Origin: Hyphomicrobiaceae bacterium
GTDB lineage: Bacteria > Pseudomonadota > Alphaproteobacteria > Rhizobiales > Hyphomicrobiaceae
Length of the DNA: 64,000 nucleotides
Assembly (NCBI GenBank): GCA_025351355.1
Contig: JANXWC010000059.1
Span: forward strand, 1-64,000
Reading direction: 5' to 3'
A program made the translations under genes and the position numbers. The first letter of the stretch is position 1. Each line of letters starts with the position of its first letter. The notes beneath the pieces were generated by a model. The model had not been told where the DNA came from and searched no databases. It worked only from the letters and a program-made list of their open reading frames with translations. Below, one piece after another: positions 9,144 through 17,631 of this stretch.

Positions 9144-10400
9144 CTATTTGGCCGGTTGCGCCGCGCGGTATGTTTGAGTTGGAAGCATGAGCGCCTGGAT
9201 TGTGGTCGCGATCTCGCGCACATCGGTGATCGCGCTGTCGTAACAGGCGATGGAATCGTCCGGCATCAAGTATGGATTAACGGTGTCACGGTCGGGACTG
9301 AGCACCATATCCTCGATGGAGCGTTGAATAACTTCTGTCTCCATGGTTTTTGGATTGCGACTGATCAGGACGGCGTAACGTGCTGCATTGCTTGCCCGTG
9401 AACCTCCGACACAGTTGCCTGACACCAAACCGGCCAACAGACGCGTGCCGTAGGGAACGCTGCCGGAATCCTTTGTTATTCCGGCGACGGCACTGCCAAA
9501 TGAGGGGGCGGTAACGTTGGCCATGAAGACACGGATACCCGGCGGCGTGATCTGTGACGGGCGAACAAGGGCCGACTGGAAGCACGGCGCTTCGCCGACC
9601 TGAATGTGATCACCCTCCAGCAGAGGCACATCATCAACGGGGGCTCCCGTGATGGCACCCTGCCAATTCAGCACGAACGTTTGCTTGCCGCGGTGCAGAG
9701 TAATGCGCGTCAGGTCGGCGTCGGGGCGCACTCCGCCGGCCGCACGCAGGGCCGCGGCGACAAACCTTTCGATAGGGCTGTCGCCATACTTGGCAAGCGC
9801 CTTGTCGCCCTTGTCGGCGGCGCTAATGTTGTTGATGACAAATCGGCCGGCCAGAAATACCGCGCCGGCTACGGTAACGTTGATTGGCGCATACTGCACT
9901 GGGCGGACGCTAATGAGGAACTTTTCCGGCTTGAAGGCGCCAGCCTTGATCAGGCCCGCCTCAACCTTGCGCGTCAATTCGGCATTCGAGAGGCCCACCG
10001 CCTCGATCTCGCCGGCAAACGGTAGAATCACGCGACCATCGGCGTTAACGGCATAGTCGCCAGTGAATTCGGGCGAACCTGGAACGAAGACATTCAGACG
10101 ATCGCCCGGTGAATAGCGCATGGTCAGATCGCGACGCGCCGGCGGGTGGCGATGGCTGAGGTCTTGCGGCATGATAAAACTGCTGGCCCCTGCCGGGGCG
10201 CACACACCATTGTTGGCGATAACCGGCGTTTGCTGACGCGAAGCCCATACGTCGCGACCATCCAGCGACGCCATCTTCTCCCTGTCGAACATCGGCTGGG
10301 GTTTGTTGGCCGGCAATTGCAAATTGGCGCAGCCGGCCAAAAGCACCGGTAACACAATTGCCATCAGCGCGCGCCGAAGTTGGCGCGGTTTTGCCGCCAC
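9144..10400 (-). CDS. Wza-like polysaccharide export lipoprotein
   Basis: From the GTG at 10400 this 418-aa protein has a charged n-region, a hydrophobic stretch and a lipobox LLAGC with Cys24, so it should be a lipoprotein in the outer membrane. The following region (YSPGDRLNVFVPGSPEFTGDYAVNADGRVILPFAGEIEA) is the Poly_export domain, and later SLBB-like segments (ITLHRGKQTFVLNW, LEGDHIQVGEA) follow. Such proteins form the outer-membrane channel for capsule or exopolysaccharide. A longer TTG start at 10436 is possible but only delays the signal. The matching Wzc/Wzx/Wzy genes are not adjacent and the Wzt locus is 34 kb away, so its partner system is unknown. Confidence 0.8.
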   Translation of the reverse strand: MAAKPRQLRRALMAIVLPVLLAGCANLQLPANKPQPMFDREKMASLDGRDVWASRQQTPVIANNGVCAPAGASSFIMPQDLSHRHPPARRDLTMRYSPGDRLNVFVPGSPEFTGDYAVNADGRVILPFAGEIEAVGLSNAELTRKVEAGLIKAGAFKPEKFLISVRPVQYAPINVTVAGAVFLAGRFVINNISAADKGDKALAKYGDSPIERFVAAALRAAGGVRPDADLTRITLHRGKQTFVLNWQGAITGAPVDDVPLLEGDHIQVGEAPCFQSALVRPSQITPPGIRVFMANVTAPSFGSAVAGITKDSGSVPYGTRLLAGLVSGNCVGGSRASNAARYAVLISRNPKTMETEVIQRSIEDMVLSPDRDTVNPYLMPDDSIACYDSAITDVREIATTIQALMLPTQTYRAAQPAK

Positions 10401-10704
10401 CTTCTGAATTTGACGCTCGCTTCCGCAACTACGCAACGCAACTTACCCTTTACACACCACAGTGACGCAAACGTCCGAGCATCCGACGCACGGTTCTGTT
10501 CGGCGCAACCGATAGCCGGGTACGCAACACGCTAACCCGGCCAGAGTCGACGTGGTGAAGAACCATTTTCCACAGTATAAAGGCAGACACCTCCTCCACC
10601 GACGAAAATCTGCTGCGTCAATGCATTAGCGTTGTATTTCAGCCTGCAGGGTGTGTCCGTGTTGGTTCAGTCGTCGAAAAGGGCTTGCTTTTTGCTCGCA
10701 ATGC
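10401..10704. other. Non-coding stretch between the Wza-like gene and bolA
   Basis: No convincing gene is seen. The region must hold the promoter of the Wza-like lipoprotein gene and the 3' end region of the bolA-family gene. No clear palindrome or terminator was recognised. Confidence 0.5.
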
Positions 10705-11004
10705 TCAATCGCGATGATCGCCGGGTGCCGAAGTGTCGAGGGCGAGGGCGTGGATGGGCTTGCCCATCAGATGCGCCAATGCTCGGTTTACTAGGCGATG
10801 ACGCGCAATGCGGGACAGACCCACGAAATCGGCCGAGACGATCACAACGCGGAAGTGGCTGTCGCCGGTGCCGGGAGAGCCACGATGACCAGCATGAAGG
10901 TGACTTTCATTGACGATTTCCAAATGCGTCGGGTGCAGCGACGCTGTCAGCGCGCTTTGGACCGCGGCTTCAACGCTCGGCTGCGACATGGACTGGGCTG
11001 TCAT
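10705..11004 (-). CDS. BolA family protein
   Basis: This 99-aa protein carries the BolA core: LEIVNESHLHAGHRG, followed by SHFRVVIVSADFVGLSRIARHRLVNRAL. BolA proteins bind [2Fe-2S] clusters with monothiol glutaredoxins and act in iron handling and cell-shape control. The first ATG (11004) is used; a second ATG five codons in is equally possible. It is divergent from the J-domain gene, an arrangement (bolA, J-domain protein, cobS) that recurs in alphaproteobacteria. Confidence 0.85.
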   Translation of the reverse strand: MTAQSMSQPSVEAAVQSALTASLHPTHLEIVNESHLHAGHRGSPGTGDSHFRVVIVSADFVGLSRIARHRLVNRALAHLMGKPIHALALDTSAPGDHRD

Positions 11005-11228
11005 GGGCTCTGAGGCTAATCAAGAGTTCAGGTTTGCGGGATTTAGCGAGATTGACGATTTCGCTCCGGCGATTGCTCATGCGGGGCTCAGCAGAAGCGA
11101 TTACCACCTCTGAGTTGCTTTGTCGCTCGAAGTTTGTGTCCGAAAGGCATGGCGCTTGTGCCATGATTGCCATCCATCGCCTGTCAAGATCTTGAAATCG
11201 TCATTCGCGAAGCCGATAGTGTTGCAGC

Positions 11229-11858
11229 ATGAAGCCAAGTTCAAAATACTTTGATACCATCCGGATCAAATCCGCGGCCGGCTCAAAAAAAGAGCCGGAC
11301 GTGCGGGTGTGCGACTGGAGCGGGTGTCAGCATCCAGGCACCCACAAGGCTCCCCGAGCGCGCGGGGGCGATGGGCGCTATTATTTTTTCTGCATCGACC
11401 ATGTGCGGCAATATAACGCCAATTACAATTATTTTGACGGGATGAGCGACGCCCAGGTTTCGGCGTTCCAGAAAGACGCGGCGACCGGCCATCGACCAAC
11501 TTGGAAAACCGGCGCCGATGCACTCGATCACGGTACGTCCAAGGGCGCCAAATCGTCGGACCCAGATTCGCTCGGCGGACGCAAGGTCAATGATCCGCAT
11601 GGTTTTTTTGCCTATCGCGCGAAGCGGCAGGCAGGTTCGGAGGCCGAGCCCCGGCGCTATGTACGGCCGCTTGAACGGAAGTCGCTGGAAACTCTGAATC
11701 TGCCTGAAACGGCCGGCAAAGTGGAGATAAAAGCGCGCTTCAAAGAATTGGTAAAGCTGCATCACCCCGACGCCAATGGGGGCGACAAGAGGTCCGAGGA
11801 TACGTTGCGTGAAATCATCCAAGCCTATAACATTTTGAAATCGGCGGGCCATGTCTGA
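11229..11858 (+). CDS. J-domain (DnaJ-like) protein with N-terminal Cys/His region
   Basis: This 209-aa protein ends in a J domain: ARFKELVKLHHPDANGGDK contains the essential HPD motif (residues 179-181), which stimulates Hsp70 ATPase. Unlike classical DnaJ, the J domain is C-terminal. The N-terminal part has CDWSGCQHPGTHKAP and FFCIDHV, a Cys/His set that might bind zinc. The middle is polar and likely flexible. It is followed 123 nt later by cobS on the same strand. The client is unknown; conserved linkage to cobS suggests, but does not prove, a role in metallo-chelatase assembly. Confidence 0.85.
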   Translation: MKPSSKYFDTIRIKSAAGSKKEPDVRVCDWSGCQHPGTHKAPRARGGDGRYYFFCIDHVRQYNANYNYFDGMSDAQVSAFQKDAATGHRPTWKTGADALDHGTSKGAKSSDPDSLGGRKVNDPHGFFAYRAKRQAGSEAEPRRYVRPLERKSLETLNLPETAGKVEIKARFKELVKLHHPDANGGDKRSEDTLREIIQAYNILKSAGHV

Positions 11859-11981
11859 GGCTGCGCTTGACTGAGGCTGGTATTCGGGCAGCGGTTCGCA
11901 CCATCGGTTTCAGGTTTTCCGGACAATTGACCCATCGGTGAGCCGCGGCGGCTTGCCCCTGACGAGGACTGCGAGACATCC

Positions 11982-12989
11982 ATGCGCGCGACTGCTCCCT
12001 CTGCGGCTCTGCCCGCAGGCACTCCCGGTCTTCCCGATGCAACGTTGTCAGTTAAGAAAGTTTTCGGTTTCGAAAGTGATCTTGAGGCGCCCTGTTACGC
12101 GCAGCGAACTGAGCATGTCCCGGACTTTGATCCCGATTATCTGTTCAACCGGGATGTGACGCTGGCGATCTTGGCGGGCTTCAAGCACAACCGCCGGGTG
12201 ATGATCCAAGGCTATCACGGCACCGGCAAGTCGACACACATCGAGCAAGTTGCCGCGCGCCTCAACTGGCCGTGCGTGCGCGTCAATCTCGACAGTCACG
12301 TCAGCCGCATCGATCTGGTCGGCAAGGACGCGATCGTGCTGAAGGACGGCAAGCAGGTCACTGAATTCCGCGAGGGCATTTTGCCGTGGGCGCTGCAGAA
12401 CAACGTGGCGCTGGTGTTCGATGAATACGACGCCGGTCGTCCCGATGTGATGTTCGTTATTCAGCGCGTACTTGAATCGTCGGGTAAGCTGACGTTGCTC
12501 GATCAGGCCAAGGTAATCCGGCCGCATCCGGCATTCCGGCTGTTTTCAACCACCAATACGATCGGCTTGGGTGATACGAGCGGGCTGTATCACGGCACGC
12601 AGCAGATCAACCAAGGTCAAATGGACCGGTGGTCGCTGGTGTCGACGCTCAATTATCTGCCGCACGACGACGAGGCGCGCATTGTGCTGGCCAAGGTCAA
12701 GTCGTTCGCCAAGACCGACGCCAAAAAGAAGCAGGTGTCGAACATGGTGCGCGTCGCCGACCTCACGCGCTCGGCCTTCATCAATGGCGACCTGTCGACC
12801 GTCATGAGCCCGCGTACGGTGATGACCTGGGCCGAAAACGCCGAGATCTTTGGCAATATCGGTTTTGCGTTCCGGCTGACGTTCTTGAACAAGTGCGATG
12901 AGCTTGAGCGGCCGCTGGTGGCGGAGTTCTATCAGCGCTGCTTCGGCGAAGATCTGCCGGAGAGTGCGGCGAACGTAGCACTGAGCTGA
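11982..12989 (+). CDS. cobS: Cobaltochelatase subunit CobS (AAA+ ATPase)
   Basis: This 335-aa protein is the AAA+ ATPase subunit of the aerobic CobNST cobaltochelatase, which inserts cobalt into hydrogenobyrinic acid a,c-diamide during cobalamin synthesis. The Walker A motif GYHGTGKS is at residues 77-84, Walker [10 protein letters not shown] near 145, and [13 protein letters not shown] lies in the lid region. Length and N-terminus ([32 protein letters not shown]) match the family. The usual partner cobT does not follow; an unrelated acetyltransferase comes next. No cobalamin riboswitch was recognised upstream. Confidence 0.95.
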   Translation: MRATAPSAALPAGTPGLPDATLSVKKVFGFESDLEAPCYAQRTEHVPDFDPDYLFNRDVTLAILAGFKHNRRVMIQGYHGTGKSTHIEQVAARLNWPCVRVNLDSHVSRIDLVGKDAIVLKDGKQVTEFREGILPWALQNNVALVFDEYDAGRPDVMFVIQRVLESSGKLTLLDQAKVIRPHPAFRLFSTTNTIGLGDTSGLYHGTQQINQGQMDRWSLVSTLNYLPHDDEARIVLAKVKSFAKTDAKKKQVSNMVRVADLTRSAFINGDLSTVMSPRTVMTWAENAEIFGNIGFAFRLTFLNKCDELERPLVAEFYQRCFGEDLPESAANVALS

Positions 12990-13109
12990 GAAGTTTTGCG
13001 CCGGTTGATGTTGTGAAATCGGCCTCGGATTACTACCCGGGGTCGACTTTTTGTTTTCTATGAGCGCGGCAATTTATGAGTTGCAAATAGCATCGGCGGA
13101 GAAGCCGTC

Positions 13110-13613
13110 ATGGCTGAGCACTGGCGTTTCTCAATTGCTGGGGTGCGAACGGCTCAAGATGTGTCTGATATTGCCGAGTTGTTTCGCGTCTATGCGGCGT
13201 CGCTCGATGTCGACCTTGCTTATCAGGACTTTGACGCCGAGCTTGCGGGCTTGCCGGGTGCCTATGCGCCGCCAACCGGAGCGCTGTTGCTGGCTCGGGG
13301 ATCGGATGGCCAGTCGCTGGGTTGCGTCGCGTTGCGGCCGATGGCTGAGACTGGCTGCTGCGAGATGAAGCGGTTGTTTGTTACCGCGAATGCGCGAGAG
13401 CTTGGGCTTGGCCGTGCGCTCGTTGCGGCGGTAGTGTCGGCGGCGGAGGCTGCGGGATATCGCGAGATCCGCCTGGATAGTTTGCCGTCGATGAGCGCGG
13501 CAATTGCGCTGTATCGTCAGTGTGGCTTCGTGGCAATGGCGCCCTATTACGATACGCCTGTGGCGGGCACGGTGTTTCTGCGGCGGGAGCTGTCAGGGCG
13601 CACCATTGGTTGA
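13110..13613 (+). CDS. GNAT family N-acetyltransferase
   Basis: This 167-aa protein has the GNAT fold: the acetyl-CoA-binding segment CEMKRLFVTANARELGLGRALV contains the R/Q-x-x-G-x-G/A loop (ARELGLG), followed by AAGYREIRLDSL and a C-terminal AIALYRQCGF, typical of small-molecule acetyltransferases. The ATG at 13110 has GGCGGAGAAG just upstream. It occupies the place where cobT is often found after cobS. The substrate cannot be predicted. Confidence 0.8.
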   Translation: MAEHWRFSIAGVRTAQDVSDIAELFRVYAASLDVDLAYQDFDAELAGLPGAYAPPTGALLLARGSDGQSLGCVALRPMAETGCCEMKRLFVTANARELGLGRALVAAVVSAAEAAGYREIRLDSLPSMSAAIALYRQCGFVAMAPYYDTPVAGTVFLRRELSGRTIG

Positions 13614-13636
13614 CCAGTCAACGCACATTTCATGCA

Positions 13637-14872
13637 CTATATGGCCAGCATCTTCGCGCAGGCCGCGACGAAGACATGGGCGCCGGTGGCGATGTCGGCA
13701 TCGGAGGTGTTCTCGGTCCAGTGGTGGCTGATGCCACCGATCGAGGGCACGAACAGCATGGCTGCCGGCATGACCTTGGCGAGGATCTGGGCGTCATGGC
13801 CGGCTCCACTGGGGATGCGGTCCGATTTGCCACCGGCATAGGTGGCGGCGGCGGCTTCGATGGCATCCTGGAAACGTGGTTGCATCAACGCCGGCGTGGT
13901 GCCGCGCAGTTTGATGACTTCGATCGGGCAGGGGCCGCGCTCGGTGTGCGCGGCGGCGGTGTCACGCAAGAGTGTTTCGAGGCGCGCGAGCAGCGCTGGA
14001 TCATCATCGCGGAACTGAAACAGGATCTCGGCGCGGCCGGGGATAATGCTGGGCGCGCCGGGGTCAAGGGCAATGCGGCCGGTGGTCCAGACGGTACGCG
14101 GGCCGGCGGCCTTGCGGAAAGCCTCGTCGAGAGCTGTCAGAAGCCTGACGGCGGCAAGACCAGCGTCGCGGCGGATGGCCATGCGGGTGGTGCCGGCATG
14201 GTTCTGGGTGCCGGTGATGATCAGCTTGAATTGCCAGATGCCGACAATTGAGGTGACGACGCCGATCTTGAGGTGGTGGCTTTCGAGCCAATCGCCCTGC
14301 TCGATGTGGGCTTCGAAATAACCGATGTGGCGGCCGCGCTCGACCGCGATGCGGGGGCGGTCGGCATAACCAGCGGCGGCGAGGGCATCGCGCATGCGTC
14401 TGTTATCGGTGCGGTCGATGGCCTGGTCGATTTCGCTTTCCTTGACATCGCCGACGTAGCTGGAGCTCCCGAGCAGGTTGCCGAAGTGGCCTTCTTCATC
14501 GCACCAGGCGGCGACCTCGACGGCGCCATCGAAGTCAGCGACGGGGTTTAGTACACGGGCGGCTTCAAGCGCGTAGACGACGCCCAACGGGCCATCCAGC
14601 CAACCGGCCTGGTTCTGGCTTTCGAGGTGGGAGCCGGCGAGCAATTTGCGGCCGGGTTTTGCGGAGGTGCCGAAGACGTTGCCGATGCCGTCAATAGTTG
14701 GTTGCAATCCGGCTGCCGGCAGGGCTGCGGCAAGCCAATCGAGCGAGCGGATATGTTCTGGCGACAACGAGGGGCGATGCACGCCGGTTTTATACGCGCC
14801 GATTTTGCGCAAGGCGTAGAGATCGGCCAGCACCCGCGCCGGGTCGAAGCCTGCAATAGTCGGTTCCGACAT
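13637..14872 (-). CDS. Zn-dependent M20-type amidohydrolase (N-carbamoyl-amino-acid hydrolase / allantoate amidohydrolase family)
   Basis: This 411-aa enzyme belongs to the M20 group that hydrolyses N-carbamoyl amino acids, beta-ureidopropionate or allantoate. Metal-ligand motifs are GSHLESQ, DGPLGV, CDEEGHFGN (the Glu-Glu pair), HIEQG and the C-terminal SGAGHDAQ with HHWTENT. Substrate-binding segments such as GTQNHAGTTRM are present. It is cytoplasmic and stands alone on the minus strand, convergent with the GNAT gene, so nothing nearby reveals which carbamoyl or ureido compound it uses. Confidence 0.85.
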   Translation of the reverse strand: MSEPTIAGFDPARVLADLYALRKIGAYKTGVHRPSLSPEHIRSLDWLAAALPAAGLQPTIDGIGNVFGTSAKPGRKLLAGSHLESQNQAGWLDGPLGVVYALEAARVLNPVADFDGAVEVAAWCDEEGHFGNLLGSSSYVGDVKESEIDQAIDRTDNRRMRDALAAAGYADRPRIAVERGRHIGYFEAHIEQGDWLESHHLKIGVVTSIVGIWQFKLIITGTQNHAGTTRMAIRRDAGLAAVRLLTALDEAFRKAAGPRTVWTTGRIALDPGAPSIIPGRAEILFQFRDDDPALLARLETLLRDTAAAHTERGPCPIEVIKLRGTTPALMQPRFQDAIEAAAATYAGGKSDRIPSGAGHDAQILAKVMPAAMLFVPSIGGISHHWTENTSDADIATGAHVFVAACAKMLAI

Positions 14873-15014
14873 GATGGACCTTCCAAGGAGTTTGCGGAAG
14901 TTGAGTACCGCGTCGGGCGCAATGAGGGAATGGCGAACCCGAAAAAATATCGCACGGGCGTCACGATTCGCTCGCGTTGGCGCCCAATTGATCCGTCATA
15001 CGCATACTCGAGTG

Positions 15015-15156
15015 CTTGACCCGGATCGAATTTCGCCCCTGATCCGGTCCCCCCAGTGCCGATCTGCCGGGATGCTCTCCGCGGTCCGGGTCAAGCCTCT
15101 CTCCGCACTCCAGTTATGCCGATAGCGCCAGCGTTTCTCGACGCGTGGCGTTTTTT
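15015..15156 (+). ncRNA. Candidate small or leader RNA with alternative stems
   Basis: CTTGACCCGGA (15015-15025) is a perfect inverted copy of TCCGGGTCAAG (15085-15095). Part of the same left arm, CCGGATC (15021-15027), also pairs with GATCCGG (15041-15047), so two mutually exclusive structures are possible. A strong intrinsic terminator follows at 15126-15156. No plus-strand gene lies upstream within 1.4 kb, so the terminator needs another transcript to end. No known RNA family was recognised; an intergenic repeat is the main alternative. Confidence 0.35.
15126..15156 (+). terminator. Intrinsic terminator without an upstream plus-strand gene
   Basis: CGCCAGCG (15126-15133) pairs with CGCGTGGCG (15142-15150) through eight base pairs and one bulged G around an 8-nt loop, followed directly by TTTTTT. 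It lies 179 nt before the histone-like gene. Confidence 0.65.
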
Positions 15157-15334
15157 GTGCGTGGGTTGCAAGCAGATCTCGAACGCTGGAAATCGCGATG
15201 ACTCGCTTGCTGCAGAAGAGCGACAGTAAAACGTGTTAACCTAGAGTTAACCAGACGCGGGCAAGAGTTAATGTGTCAGTCATTCTGATTCGTGAGTGCA
15301 CTGGCTTACTGGGCAACTTGAAAGGAAGACTCCC

Positions 15335-15523
15335 ATGGCGAAGATCGCAAAGACTGTGAAGACCAAGGCGAAGAAGGCTCCTGCCAAGCGTAAGATCAAG
15401 GCTGTTGCCAGCGTGAAGCGTGCGGGTGCTGCCCGTCGCACAAGCGCAAAGGCAAAGACCGCGCGCAAGCCGGCTGCTCGCAAGACCAGCGTCCGCAAGA
15501 GCGTGAAGAGCGTCAAGAGCTGA
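15335..15523 (+). CDS. Histone H1-like Lys/Ala/Arg-rich small protein
   Basis: This 62-aa protein is almost only Lys, Ala, Arg, Val, Ser and Thr (MAKIAKTVKTKAKKAPAKRK, then repeated KAKTARKPAARKTS-type units), resembling the C-terminal tail of histone H1 and the bacterial H1-like or AlgP-type proteins. Such proteins bind DNA or RNA non-specifically by charge. The AAAGGAAG ribosome site 7 nt before the ATG at 15335 fixes the start. A second, smaller gene with the same MAK..KK..APAK style follows 460 nt downstream. No enzymatic function is expected. Confidence 0.75.
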   Translation: MAKIAKTVKTKAKKAPAKRKIKAVASVKRAGAARRTSAKAKTARKPAARKTSVRKSVKSVKS

Positions 15524-15985
15524 ACTGCTCGCCTCTCTTCGAGGGGCAATGAGATATGGCGGGCTCGGGCAGATGCCCGCCAAGGATCACTCGGCCGGGA
15601 CCCGCGTCAGCGTGGTCGCCGGCCGTGAGCATTTCTGGGGCAAGGTCGTGGCCGCGATTTCCCGATCAAATTTATGCATGGGTCGGCTCGGTGATTCGGC
15701 GCATGGCGCCTTGTTTTGATTCGGTTTATTCGAAATTTAGATCGGTTTAGGTCGGAATTTTTCTATTCACTGCAGAGCAATAGGTGAAATACCCGACTCC
15801 CGTTATCATAAAAACTGTCTAATCATCGGATTATGCGAGTAAAAATGTGGATTGATTGCAACACTTTCGAACCATAAACACGAATTCTGAGTTCGAAAGT
15901 ATTTTCGATGTCAACAGGCGAATTAAAATTGTGCATAGTTGACTTGTCCGAAATGATTCGGATGTTTTTGAGAGAGGGAAATCCC
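15524..15985. other. Long leader/intergenic region between two histone-like genes
   Basis: There is no protein gene. A GGCGGGC/GCCCGCC hairpin (15558-15581) lacks a T-tract, so it is not a classical terminator. The right half is visibly AT-rich and contains the ACTTTCGAAC/GTTCGAAAGT repeat listed separately, and probably the promoter of the 29-residue gene. Confidence 0.5.
15863..15900. promoter_or_regulatory. Perfect 10-bp inverted repeat upstream of the 29-residue gene
   Basis: ACTTTCGAAC (15863-15872) and GTTCGAAAGT (15891-15900) are exact inverted copies separated by 18 AT-rich bases, 85 nt before the ATG. The spacing suits either a dimeric regulator site or an RNA hairpin in the leader. 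No T-tract follows, so it is not a terminator. Confidence 0.4.
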
Positions 15986-16075
15986 ATGGCAAAAGCTGCC
16001 GCGAAGAAGAAAGTTGCTGCTAAGAAGGTTGTGAAGAAGGCCCCGGCCAAGAAGGCTGCTGCCAAGCGCCGTTGA
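15986..16075 (+). CDS. 29-residue Lys/Ala micro-protein, histone H1-like
   Basis: A 30-codon gene encodes a peptide of only Met, Ala, Lys, Val, Pro and Arg: MAKAAAKKKVAAKKV, then VKKAPAKKAAAKRR. An AGAGAGGGA ribosome site 7 nt before the ATG and a strong terminator about 90 nt after the stop argue that it is a real expressed gene. It looks like one repeat of the H1-like tail made by the 62-residue gene upstream and should bind nucleic acid. It is short enough to be missed by usual gene callers. Charge-based function is inferred only from composition. Confidence 0.6.
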   Translation: MAKAAAKKKVAAKKVVKKAPAKKAAAKRR

Positions 16076-16166
16076 TTGGTTAGGTCGCGCGCTTCCGCCC
16101 TTTGGTCTCAGCTGGGCACTGGGGACAACGGGCTGCAGCGCTGCACCTGCCGAACGGTACACATTG

Positions 16167-16208
16167 AAACCGGAGTGTCGCATTCGCGACCTCCGGTTTC
16201 TTTGTTTG
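16167..16208 (+). terminator. Intrinsic terminator after the 29-residue gene
   Basis: AAACCGGAG (16167-16175) pairs perfectly with CTCCGGTTT (16191-16199), extended by GTCGC/GCGAC inside with one unpaired T, and is followed by CTTTGTTTG. It closes the small histone-like transcription unit. Confidence 0.8.
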
Positions 16209-16374
16209 TGGGTCCTGTAAATAATACTTACGAATACTGCTGTGTTTGTTTGGGCTTTCATGCTGAAAGCACGCTTCCGGCATGACGGCGCCCCACCATG
16301 CTGGAAGCATGGCTCCGAAATGACCCCGCGCGCGTATACCAGCCTGTAGAGGTCGGGACCTGTGCAGGCTGGCA

Positions 16375-16761
16375 TTATTCGGCGAGATGGCAGACGGCTT
16401 CGATATTGTGGCCGTCGGGGTCGTGCACGAAGGCGCCGAAATAATTTTCATGGTAGTGCGGACGCAGTCCCGGGGCGCCGTTGTCGCTGCCGCCTGCTTT
16501 CATGGCTGCGTCGTAGAAGGCGCGCACGCTCTCGCGATTTTTGGCGGTGAAGGCGAAATGAACGGCACCCTTGATGGGCTTGCCGGTGCCAATCCAAAAC
16601 TGAGGGCGCTTGCCGGCGCCAAACCCGGCGCTGCGATTGCCGCCGGTTTCCTTGGAAGACACTTCAAAAACGAGATCGTAACCGAGTGGCTTCAGAACCT
16701 TGGAGTAAAAGACTTTCGAACGCTCGTAGTCCGAAACCGGCATTCCGACGTGGTCCAACAT
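16375..16761 (-). CDS. VOC (glyoxalase/dioxygenase superfamily) protein
   Basis: This 128-aa single-domain protein of the vicinal-oxygen-chelate fold starts MLDHVGMPVSDYERSKVFY and contains the second beta-alpha-beta half with HFAFTAKNRESVRAFYDAA and the C-terminal FVHDPDGHNIEAVCH. His in LDHVG and Glu in NIEAV are the usual metal-ligand positions. GGAG sits 7 nt before the ATG at 16761. It lies 87 nt downstream of sdhB on the same strand, but no functional link is evident. It could be a glyoxalase, a fosfomycin-resistance-like enzyme or an uncharacterised lyase. Confidence 0.8.
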   Translation of the reverse strand: MLDHVGMPVSDYERSKVFYSKVLKPLGYDLVFEVSSKETGGNRSAGFGAGKRPQFWIGTGKPIKGAVHFAFTAKNRESVRAFYDAAMKAGGSDNGAPGLRPHYHENYFGAFVHDPDGHNIEAVCHLAE

Positions 16762-16848
16762 GAGGTGCTCCAACGGGATCTTGATCGCTGGCGGCAGTCT
16801 ACATGGTGACGTTGGACCGGCAAGCCCGCAAAGCCCGCACGGCTCTAC

Positions 16849-17631
16849 TCACACGCGGCGCTCGACCATCAGCTTCTTGAGTTCGGCGATCGCCTTGGCG
16901 GGGTTGAGGCCTTTCGGGCAGGTTTGGGCGCAATTGAGAATGGTGTGGCAGCGATAGAGGCGAAAAGGGTCTTCGAGGTTGTCGAGGCGATCGCCGGTGC
17001 CTTCATCGCGGCTGTCGATGACCCAGCGATAAGCCTGGAGCAGCGCGGCCGGGCCCAGATAGCGATCGGAATTCCACCAATAGCTCGGGCACGAGGTGGA
17101 GCAGCATGCGCAGAGGATGCACTCGTAGAGGCCGTCGAGCTTTTCGCGATCGGGACGGGCCTGTTTCCACTCGGTCGGCGGGGTGGGCGTACTGGTCTTG
17201 AGCCACGGTTCGATCGAGGCGTGCTGCGCGTAGAAATTGGTGAGGTCCGGCACGAGGTCTTTGACCACCTTCAGGTGCGGCAGCGGGTAGATGTTCACGG
17301 TGCCGGACACGTCATCGATGGCCTTGAGGCAGGCGAGGGTATTGGTGCCGTCGATGTTCATGGCGCAGGATCCGCAGATCCCCTCGCGGCAGGAGCGGCG
17401 GAAGGTCAGCGTGCTGTCGATTTCACCTTTGATCTTGATGAGGGCGTCGAGGACCATGGGGCCGCAGCTGGAACGGTCGACCCAATAGGAGTCGGTACGC
17501 GGATTGGCTGCGTCGTCCGGGTTCCAGCGGTAGATCTTGAACTGTTTCCAGTCGCCTTTGCCCTTCGGGCGCGCATTCCAGGTCTTGCCGGTGGACACTT
17601 TCGAATTGCGAGGGAGGGTGAGCTCAACCAT
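16849..17631 (-). CDS. sdhB: Succinate dehydrogenase iron-sulfur subunit
   Basis: This 260-aa iron-sulfur subunit of complex II passes electrons from the flavin to ubiquinone. The plant-type [2Fe-2S] ligands are in [16 protein letters not shown] with a final Cys in NTLAC. The [4Fe-4S] and [3Fe-4S] ligands are in [16 protein letters not shown] and in [18 protein letters not shown]. The start at 17631 ([12 protein letters not shown]) matches alphaproteobacterial homologues. It lies more than 2 kb downstream of sdhA instead of directly after it; an unknown gene, a vapD-like gene and REP elements intervene. Confidence 0.95.
   Translation of the reverse strand: MVELTLPRNSKVSTGKTWNARPKGKGDWKQFKIYRWNPDDAANPRTDSYWVDRSSCGPMVLDALIKIKGEIDSTLTFRRSCREGICGSCAMNIDGTNTLACLKAIDDVSGTVNIYPLPHLKVVKDLVPDLTNFYAQHASIEPWLKTSTPTPPTEWKQARPDREKLDGLYECILCACCSTSCPSYWWNSDRYLGPAALLQAYRWVIDSRDEGTGDRLDNLEDPFRLYRCHTILNCAQTCPKGLNPAKAIAELKKLMVERRV

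Larger units (their letters stand above)
14873..15334. other. Intergenic region with structured-RNA signals
   Basis: There is no credible protein gene. The stretch holds the candidate structured RNA and terminator listed separately, and a GTTAAC-CTAGA-GTTAAC pair at 15235-15251, about 85 nt before the histone-like gene, which could be an operator or promoter element. Confidence 0.5.

Noticed and set aside
13060-13505. 15-base exact repeat ATGAGCGCGGCAATT at 13060 and 13491
   Set aside because: Too short, in one case inside the GNAT coding frame; chance or a minor duplication.
15558-15581. GGCGGGC/GCCCGCC hairpin after the 62-residue gene as terminator
   Set aside because: The stem is perfect but is followed by AAGGATCAC, not a T-tract; left as an unassigned hairpin.
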